48,291 nucleotides of DNA, from contig NZ_SLWV01000028.1 of assembly GCF_004345705.1 (NCBI RefSeq), forward strand, positions 1 to 48,291. Direction: 5' to 3'. Origin of the DNA: Marinisporobacter balticus. GTDB lineage: Bacteria; Bacillota; Clostridia; Peptostreptococcales; Thermotaleaceae. The notes under the pieces are model-generated. The model saw nothing but the letters and a program-made list of their open reading frames with translations. It was not told where the DNA came from and searched no databases. The position numbers and the translations under genes are program-made. This document shows, piece after piece, positions 42,431 through 48,291 of this stretch. Numbering within the stretch: position 1 is the stretch's first letter; every line of letters starts with the position of its first letter.

Positions 42431-44419
42431 ATGAAGAAAAACCACGATTATGGCAATGAAAGCCTTTCAACACTAGAGGAAAAAGATAAGGTTAGATTAA
42501 GACCGGGCGTAATATTTGGTAGCGATGGCATCGACGGATGTCAGCATACAGTGATGGAGATCATAGGAAATAGCCGAGATGAAGCTACAGAAGGTTTTGG
42601 TGATTTGATAGAGGTTATTCGTTTTAAGGACCAATCGATAGAGGTAAAAGATCAGGGACGAGGGATCCCGATTGAGTGGAATCCAAAGGAAAAAAAATAT
42701 AATTGGGAGATTGTGTTTTGTATTTTATATGGTGGTGGAAAATATGAAAACAATGGGGGAAGCAATTATCAGTTTAGTATTGGACTCAATGGACTCGGTA
42801 CGGCTGCAACCCAATTCGCTTCTGAATATATGGATGTAACTGTTTTTAGAGATGGGTACGAATATGATTTACATTTTCAAAAGGGAGAGAATGTAACAGA
42901 TCGTAAGAATGGATATAGGAAGACAAAATCTGACGATGGGCATACAGGAACCCATATTAAGTGGAAACCAGATTTAGATGTTTTTAATGATATTCATATA
43001 TCGCTAGATTTTTTTCAAAGAGTATTGAAGCGGCAAGCCATTGTGAATAAAGGAATTACTTTTAAACTTTATGATGAGGAAAGTAGAGAAACTTACACCT
43101 ATTTTTATGAAAATGGGATTTCAGACTATGTAGATGAATTTAGCGAAGAAACTAGTTTTACAAACCTTTCTTATTTTGAATTAGAAACTACTGGTCGTGA
43201 TCGAGAAGATAAACCGGAGTATAAGGTGAAGTTAGAGCTTGCCTTTTGTTTTAATAATGAAAAGAACCTTTTAGAATACTATCATAATTCATCTTTCTTA
43301 GAGCATGGCGGTTCTCCTGATAAGGCGGTTAAGAATGCTTTTGTTTATGCGATTGATAAAGAGATCAATAAGGTTGGAAAATATAATAAGGGCGAAAAGA
43401 AAATTACTTTTCAAGATGTTGAGGACAGTTTAATATTGGTTAGTAATACGTATAGTACCATTACCTCTTATGAGAATCAAACCAAAAAGGCGATTACCAA
43501 TATATTTATAAAAGAAGTGATGAATGATTTCTTAAAGGAAAATCTTGAAATTTACTTTATTGAAAACAAAATAGAGACAGAAAAAGTATTAGAGCAAATA
43601 TTAGTCAATAAAAGAAGCCGTGAGAAAGCAGAGAAGACACGGATTGATATAAGAAAGAAGCTTAGTAAAAAAATAGACAATATTAGCAATCGGGTAAAGA
43701 AGTTTGTAGATTGTAGAAGTAAGGATAAAAATATACGGGAACTTTTTATTGTAGAAGGGGATTCGGCTCTTGGCAGTACGAAAATGGGCCGGGATGCAAA
43801 CTTTCAAGCCATTATGCCGGTTCGTGGGAAGATTTTAAACTGTTTAAAGAGTGATTATGAAAAGATTTTCAAAAATGATATTATTACAGATCTCCTTCGT
43901 GTGATTGGCTGTGGGGTAGAAGTAAAGTCAAAGCATTTAAAGGATTTAATGGATTTTGATATGGAGAAGATGTCATGGAACAAATTGATTATCTGTACAG
44001 ATGCAGATGTGGACGGGTATCAGATTCGGTGTTTGATCATTACCATGCTATATGTACTCACCCCTACGATGATTGAAGATGGATATGTATATATTGCTGA
44101 ATCGCCTTTGTATGAGATCATCGATGGAAAAGGGAATAATCATTTTGCTTATACAGAAGAAGAGAAAAGCAAGATCATTAAGAAGTTAAGAGGAAATTTT
44201 AGAATCCAAAGGTCTAAGGGACTTGGAGAAAATGAGCCAGAAATGATGTGGGAGACGACCATGTGTCCAAATACAAGAAGACTTATAAAAGTGACACCAG
44301 TTGATGCAAAAGCTACAAAGGATGCATTTGAGCTATTTTTAGGGGAGAATCTTGCTGGAAGAAAGCAGTTTATAGAAGAATATGGATATAAATATTTAGA
44401 TCGATCTGATGTGAGCTAG
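42431..44419 (+). CDS. Divergent type IIA topoisomerase, B (ParE/GyrB-like) subunit
   Basis: A 662-residue ATPase and TOPRIM subunit. GHKL ATPase residues are present: GNSRDEA (E51, catalytic), KDQGRGIP (D74 region), GLNGLG (118-123) where GyrB and ParE have GLHGVG, and the lysine loop ENQTKKAI. TOPRIM residues are kept: VEGDSALGSTKMGRD near 440 and DADVDGYQIR near 524, where the usual form is DADVDGAHIR. So catalysis looks possible, but the protein is far from normal GyrB and ParE. I recall similar second topoisomerases in Clostridia. GGAGG precedes ATG 42431. It is transcribed with the A subunit 12 bp downstream. Confidence 0.87.
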   Translation: MKKNHDYGNESLSTLEEKDKVRLRPGVIFGSDGIDGCQHTVMEIIGNSRDEATEGFGDLIEVIRFKDQSIEVKDQGRGIPIEWNPKEKKYNWEIVFCILYGGGKYENNGGSNYQFSIGLNGLGTAATQFASEYMDVTVFRDGYEYDLHFQKGENVTDRKNGYRKTKSDDGHTGTHIKWKPDLDVFNDIHISLDFFQRVLKRQAIVNKGITFKLYDEESRETYTYFYENGISDYVDEFSEETSFTNLSYFELETTGRDREDKPEYKVKLELAFCFNNEKNLLEYYHNSSFLEHGGSPDKAVKNAFVYAIDKEINKVGKYNKGEKKITFQDVEDSLILVSNTYSTITSYENQTKKAITNIFIKEVMNDFLKENLEIYFIENKIETEKVLEQILVNKRSREKAEKTRIDIRKKLSKKIDNISNRVKKFVDCRSKDKNIRELFIVEGDSALGSTKMGRDANFQAIMPVRGKILNCLKSDYEKIFKNDIITDLLRVIGCGVEVKSKHLKDLMDFDMEKMSWNKLIICTDADVDGYQIRCLIITMLYVLTPTMIEDGYVYIAESPLYEIIDGKGNNHFAYTEEEKSKIIKKLRGNFRIQRSKGLGENEPEMMWETTMCPNTRRLIKVTPVDAKATKDAFELFLGENLAGRKQFIEEYGYKYLDRSDVS

Positions 44420-44431
44420 GAGAGAAAAATA

Positions 44432-46579
44432 ATGACGAATGTAAAAAAAATGAATGTGATTGACACTATAGAAAGTAATTATATGCCTTATTCTATGTCG
44501 GTAATTGTATCAAGAGCATTACCTGAGATTGATGGACTAAAGCCATCGCATAGAAAGTTGCTATACACCATGTATAAAATGGGATTATTAAAGGGACAGA
44601 AGACTAAAAGTGCAAACATTGTAGGCCAAACCATGCGGCTAAACCCCCATGGAGATATGGCAATCTATCAAACGATGGTAAGGCTTGCAAGGGGAAATGA
44701 ATCACTATTACACCCTTATGTAGAGAGTAAAGGGAATTTTGGAAAATGCTATTCGAGGGATATGGCTTTTGCAGCGCCAAGGTATACAGAGGCGAAGCTT
44801 GATAAAATCTGCGAAGAATTTTTTAGCGAGATCGGCAAAAATACCGTAAATTTTATACCAAACTATGATAATACAATGGATGAGCCTACATTATTGCCGA
44901 CAACATTTCCAAATATTTTGGTCAATCCAAATCTAGGAATTGCTGTAGGGATGGCAAGTAATATTTGTAGTTTTAATCTAAAAGAAATCTGTGATGCCAC
45001 CATTGGTTTGATTGAAGATGAAAATATAAATCTGATGGATTCTTTAAAAGCGCCTGATTTTTCTACTGGTGGAGAAATTATTTATAACGAAAAGGTTATG
45101 GAAAAGATTTATGAAGAAGGGAAGGGTACCTTTTACTTAAGAGGAAGGTATACTTATGATTGTGATAATCGGTGCATTGATATATTAGAGATTCCATATA
45201 CAACAAATGCAGAAACCATTATTGATCAAATTACCGATTTAGTGAAATCCGGTAAAATAAAGGATATTACCGATGTAAGGGATGAGACAGATAAAAATGG
45301 ATTAAAGATTACCATAGATATTAAAAAATCTACAGATGTTGAACAACTGATGCGAAAGATTTTTAAATATACAAAACTACAAGATAGCTTTAGCTGTAAC
45401 TTTAATATTTTAGTAGGAGGTTATCCAAAGGTACTAGGGGTTAGAAGTATATTACTTGAGTGGATTGCCTTTAGAATGGGTTGTGTTAAAAAGGGACTAC
45501 AATTTGATTATGGACGAAAATTAGAAAAACTACATCTACTAAAAGGTTTAGAAAAAATATTGTTGGATTTAGATCGGGCAGTACAGATTGTGAGAGATAC
45601 AAAGAAAGACAAGGAAGTTATTCCGAACTTGATGAAGGGCTTTGAGGTAGATGCGGTGCAGGCTGAATTTATTGCAGAGATCAAATTAAGAAATTTTAAT
45701 CAAGAGTATATATTCGGAAAAATAAAGGATATTAAAGATCTTGAGAAAGAATTAGAGGCACTCGATAAAACACTAAAGAGTGATAAAAAAATCAAAAGAA
45801 TGATTGTAAAACAGCTTTTGGATGTTTCAAAGAAATATGGGAAACCAAGAAAGACAAAAATTACGAAAGAGACGCATATAGAAGAGATATGCTATGAAGA
45901 TTTGATTGAAAACTATGATTTAAAGCTGTTTTTAACAAAAGAAGGCTATTTGAAAAAGATTTCTATGATAAGCTTAAGAGGAAATAATGAACAAAAATTA
46001 AAGGATGGAGATGGGATCCTACAGGAAATTGAGGCAAATAATAAGTCTGAAATATTACTCTTTAGCAATCAACACAAGGTATACAAAAAAAAGGTATATG
46101 AAATAGAGGATTGTAAAAGTAGTAGCTTAGGGGATTATTTAAAAAACCTCTTGGGACTTAGTGAGGATGAAAAAATTATTTACATGGTAGCCACCGCAGA
46201 CTATTCTGGATATATGCTATTTTTCTTTCAAAATGGAAAATGTGCAAAAAACCCATTATCAAGCTATAAAACAAAGACGAATAGAACACAACTGCTTAAT
46301 GCGTATGCAGATTCGGAAGAATTGGTAACGCTTATGGAAATAAAAGAGGATTTGGAATTAGTTGCAATCAGTAGTAAAAATAAGGTGCTTATATTCAACA
46401 CGGATCAAATAGAAGTAAAGACAACAAGAAAATCTCAAGGAGTAGGGGTACTAATATGCCAAAGAGGGAGTACGCTTACAGAAATCAAAACACTAACAGA
46501 GGTACAATACAAAAAATTAGATGATTATAGAGATCATATTCCTGCTGTAGGTACTTCTTTGAAGAAAAAAGATAAGTGA
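44432..46579 (+). CDS. Divergent type IIA topoisomerase, A (ParC/GyrA-like) subunit
   Basis: A 715-residue DNA cleavage subunit. Seen: YSMSVIVSRALPEIDGLKPS, and the active-site AAPRYTEAKL with R117-Y118. The quinolone-contact helix reads NPHGDMAIYQ: the Ser83 and Asp87 positions of E. coli GyrA are Met76 and Gln80. The C-terminal 220 residues hold degenerate beta-pinwheel blades ending in RKSQGVGVL; no GyrA-box (QRRGGKG) is seen, so it should act as a topo IV-like relaxase/decatenase and not as a supercoiling gyrase. It is shorter than typical ParC. Confidence 0.87.
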   Translation: MTNVKKMNVIDTIESNYMPYSMSVIVSRALPEIDGLKPSHRKLLYTMYKMGLLKGQKTKSANIVGQTMRLNPHGDMAIYQTMVRLARGNESLLHPYVESKGNFGKCYSRDMAFAAPRYTEAKLDKICEEFFSEIGKNTVNFIPNYDNTMDEPTLLPTTFPNILVNPNLGIAVGMASNICSFNLKEICDATIGLIEDENINLMDSLKAPDFSTGGEIIYNEKVMEKIYEEGKGTFYLRGRYTYDCDNRCIDILEIPYTTNAETIIDQITDLVKSGKIKDITDVRDETDKNGLKITIDIKKSTDVEQLMRKIFKYTKLQDSFSCNFNILVGGYPKVLGVRSILLEWIAFRMGCVKKGLQFDYGRKLEKLHLLKGLEKILLDLDRAVQIVRDTKKDKEVIPNLMKGFEVDAVQAEFIAEIKLRNFNQEYIFGKIKDIKDLEKELEALDKTLKSDKKIKRMIVKQLLDVSKKYGKPRKTKITKETHIEEICYEDLIENYDLKLFLTKEGYLKKISMISLRGNNEQKLKDGDGILQEIEANNKSEILLFSNQHKVYKKKVYEIEDCKSSSLGDYLKNLLGLSEDEKIIYMVATADYSGYMLFFFQNGKCAKNPLSSYKTKTNRTQLLNAYADSEELVTLMEIKEDLELVAISSKNKVLIFNTDQIEVKTTRKSQGVGVLICQRGSTLTEIKTLTEVQYKKLDDYRDHIPAVGTSLKKKDK

Positions 46580-46584
46580 AATTG

Positions 46585-46625
46585 AACCCCTTAAGAAAAA
46601 GAAACTTCCTTAAGGGGTTTTGTAT
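46585..46625 (+). terminator. Terminator after the topoisomerase pair
   Basis: AACCCCTTAAG (46585-46595) pairs with CTTAAGGGGTT (46609-46619), then a T-rich tail. Confidence 0.88.
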
Positions 46626-46847
46626 TGGATAAAAAGGTTAAATGATCTTAAATTTAAGCGTAGATTTTCAAATAGCAAATCTATAAAAATTAAATGAAGT
46701 GTGTGCAAAGAATAAAATAAATAAATATTACATATTTTTACATGGATATTTGGTAAAATGTATGTAGGGATAAGAAAAAAATAAAGAGCAAGATGCGTGA
46801 ACTTATTTTTGTGATCCCTTAGAATGATTATGAAAGGGGTATATACG

Positions 46848-47327
46848 ATGAAAAGCTTAGTAATCTATTATTCTTTAGAAGGAAATACAAGGTTTGTTGC
46901 AGAGACAATAGCGAACGAAATGGGTGCGGATCTTTTAGTATTAAAACCAAAAGAAGATATTCCTTCAAAAGGTTTTATGAGATATTTAAAGGGAGGAAAA
47001 CAAGTTGTTTTGAAGAAAAAACCTGAACTACTTCCTTTAGACAAAGACCCAGCAGCTTATGATGTGATTTACATAGGTAGTCCTGTATGGGCAGGAAGTT
47101 TTGCAGCAAGTGTCAACGCGTTTTTTTCTGCTATTAGTCTAAAAAATAAAAGAATCGCATTATTTTGTTGCCATAGGGGGGGGCTTGGAAGTATCTTTAA
47201 AAATTTTTCTAAAAATTTAGAAGGTAATGAGATCATAGGAGAACTAGAATGCAAAGAACCTGTCAAAACAGAAGAGAATATAAAGAGAATAAAGGCGTGG
47301 ATAGATACTTTAAATACGAGAGGTTAA
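46848..47327 (+). CDS. Flavodoxin family protein
   Basis: A 159-residue FMN-binding protein. The phosphate loop is YSLEGNTRFVAETIA near the N-terminus (S/T-x-x-G-N-T), and the FMN loops include IGSPVWAGSFAAS and CCHRGGLGS. The form with GKNKRIALF-like core and tail is close to the flavodoxins of the menaquinone-independent, clostridial type that can replace ferredoxin. GAAAGGGG precedes ATG 46848; the frame open to 46824 lacks a ribosome site. It stands alone. It could serve as a low-potential carrier, but no direct link to the Hdr-Flx operon is visible. Confidence 0.87.
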   Translation: MKSLVIYYSLEGNTRFVAETIANEMGADLLVLKPKEDIPSKGFMRYLKGGKQVVLKKKPELLPLDKDPAAYDVIYIGSPVWAGSFAASVNAFFSAISLKNKRIALFCCHRGGLGSIFKNFSKNLEGNEIIGELECKEPVKTEENIKRIKAWIDTLNTRG

Positions 47328-47365
47328 AAAATAAGAGTTAGACAATTTCAAATATTTTAAATATA

Positions 47366-47394
47366 TTGACGAAGCTATTTTGAAATGATATATT
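47366..47394 (+). promoter_or_regulatory. Promoter of the zinc-ribbon gene
   Basis: TTGACG (47366-47371), 17 bp, TATATT (47389-47394), about 100 bp before the start. Confidence 0.65.
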
Positions 47395-47491
47395 GAAGTT
47401 GTACAGAATTAACATATGAAAACAATGCCCTCTGATCCGTAGAAGAAATTGTGTGCGCATGTTTAAATTAAATGAATTAGGAGGTGTAAAA

Positions 47492-47647
47492 ATGGCAGAT
47501 AAAACATTGGTTTGCCAAGATTGCAAGAAAGAATTTGTATTCACAGAAAGGGAACAGGAATTCTTCAAGGAAAAAGGGTTTGAGAGTGAGCCCAAAAGAT
47601 GTATGGAATGTAGGAAAGCTAGAAGACAACAAAAAAAACCAAGATAG
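47492..47647 (+). CDS. Small zinc-ribbon protein
   Basis: A 51-residue protein with two zinc knuckles, CQDCKKEF and CMECRKARR, and a basic tail. It belongs to the short probable zinc-binding proteins common in Clostridia and Bacilli (ADKTLVCQDC start). ATG 47492 follows AGGAGGTG at ideal spacing. The basic end suggests RNA or ribosome contact, and it is placed directly before an rRNA operon, but no function is established. Confidence 0.85.
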   Translation: MADKTLVCQDCKKEFVFTEREQEFFKEKGFESEPKRCMECRKARRQQKKPR

Positions 47648-47685
47648 ATATATAGATAAAAGGATGCATAAATGGTAAGGGGAAT

Positions 47686-47726
47686 AAGGTTGCTGATAAA
47701 TAGATCAGGAACCTTTGATTTTTTTT
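47686..47726 (+). terminator. Terminator after the zinc-ribbon gene
   Basis: AAGGTT (47686-47691) pairs with AACCTT (47710-47715), with an inner CTGAT/ATCAG stem, followed by a run of T. It separates the gene from the rRNA promoters. Confidence 0.8.
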
Positions 47727-47837
47727 GTGGAGATACTCTTGACTTTCATAGAAATGGATGGTAAGATAATAAACGTTGCTTAAGAAAACGATAATTTGTC
47801 GTCGCTGAAGGATACAGAGAAAGAATAAAAAAAGTGT

Positions 47838-47866
47838 TTGACAGTGAAGAAGAAACATGGTAAGAT
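47838..47866 (+). promoter_or_regulatory. rRNA promoter P1
   Basis: TTGACA (47838-47843), 17 bp, TAAGAT (47861-47866). The predicted transcript begins with a TCGC/GCGA hairpin (47874-47887), followed by CTCAGT/ACTGAG (47900-47915). Confidence 0.85.
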
Positions 47867-47955
47867 AGACAAGTCGCTAAACGGCGATAGTTTTTAAAAC
47901 TCAGTGGAAACTGAGGAGATTGAAGAAATCTGAAAAAACTATTTCGAAAAAGTAG

Positions 47956-47984
47956 TTGACAGATTCGACAAAAAATGATAAGAT
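47956..47984 (+). promoter_or_regulatory. rRNA promoter P2
   Basis: TTGACA (47956-47961), 17 bp, TAAGAT (47979-47984), identical in both boxes to P1 and 118 bp downstream of it. Its transcript also starts with a small hairpin (GTCGCC AAAT GGTGAT, 47991-48006), which suggests that the promoter and start region were duplicated. Confidence 0.85.
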
Positions 47985-48200
47985 GATAAAGTCGCCAAAT
48001 GGTGATGAAAAAAGTTTTGATCTTTGAAAACTACACAGTGTAAGAATTTAAGCCAGCACTTGACTTAAGTCAAGTACAATAAGTTCTAAGAACTTATAAG
48101 AAACAAAAATGAGCATTTTAGTTTTTTTATTTTGAGCAACGGAAGTTATGAGCGATAGCGAATAACTTTGTTGGCGAGATAAAAAAGTTGATAAACTTTT
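47985..48200 (+). other. 16S rRNA leader with boxA-like signal and palindromes
   Basis: TGATCTTTGAAAACT (48018-48032) resembles the boxA antitermination signal of Firmicute rRNA leaders. After it come a perfect 16-bp palindrome CTTGACTTAAGTCAAG (48059-48074), a near-palindrome at 48079-48097, a hairpin AAGTTAT/ATAACTT (48143-48168) and AAAAAGTT/AACTTTTT just before the 16S start. Some of these may pair with the far side of 16S for RNase III processing. Confidence 0.7.

Positions 48201-48291
<91 letters not shown>

Overview
The window is chromosomal DNA of an anaerobic, low-GC Clostridia-type Firmicute. The signs are strong AGGAGG-like ribosome sites, AT-rich spacers, oxygen-sensitive Fe-S enzymes, flavodoxin, a c-di-GMP-I riboswitch and a clostridial-looking 16S rRNA 5' end at the right edge. 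Genus cannot be fixed from what is visible.

Layout. (1) 4-2673, minus strand: three tandem phage-tail-collar (Mdp-like) genes, a small unknown protein and a GNAT acetyltransferase, one promoter to one terminator. (2) 2723-6335: a GlnK/GlnL-like two-component system followed by a glutamate/aspartate-type sodium symporter, with a 10-bp-period repeat in front of the symporter. (3) 6358-19228: a LysR regulator divergent from a 12-gene operon: HdrB, HdrC, HdrA, MvhD/FlxD, FlxC, FlxB, FlxA, a FrdB-like Fe-S protein, a FrdA-like flavoprotein, both fumarase subunits and malic enzyme. (4) 19431-33724: an inositol regulon: LacI-type regulator, an Idh-type dehydrogenase with a sugar-type ABC importer, and a seven-gene catabolic operon (acylating aldehyde dehydrogenase, IolJ, IolB, IolD, IolE, IolG, IolC). 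GCAAACGTTTGC-type operators sit at all three promoters. (5) 33725-34365: a gene-free stretch with an 18-bp hairpin and a wrecked IS256-family transposase. (6) 34366-42297: two GGDEF-EAL proteins flanking threonine synthase; the second sits behind a c-di-GMP-I riboswitch with a terminator. (7) 42342-46625: a divergent type IIA topoisomerase pair with a LexA-like box over its promoter. (8) 46848-47726: flavodoxin and a tiny zinc-ribbon protein. (9) 47838-48291: tandem rRNA promoters, leader and the start of 16S rRNA.

How the genes work together. The most interesting unit is region 3. Malic enzyme makes pyruvate and NAD(P)H from malate, fumarase makes fumarate, and a soluble FrdAB pair without membrane anchor could reduce fumarate to succinate. 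The co-encoded FlxABCD-HdrABC modules suggest that NADH oxidation with fumarate as the high-potential acceptor is coupled to ferredoxin reduction by flavin-based electron bifurcation. This is an inference from gene content. In region 4, inositol would be imported by the ABC system and taken to dihydroxyacetone phosphate and malonate semialdehyde, with an acylating aldehyde dehydrogenase probably replacing IolA.
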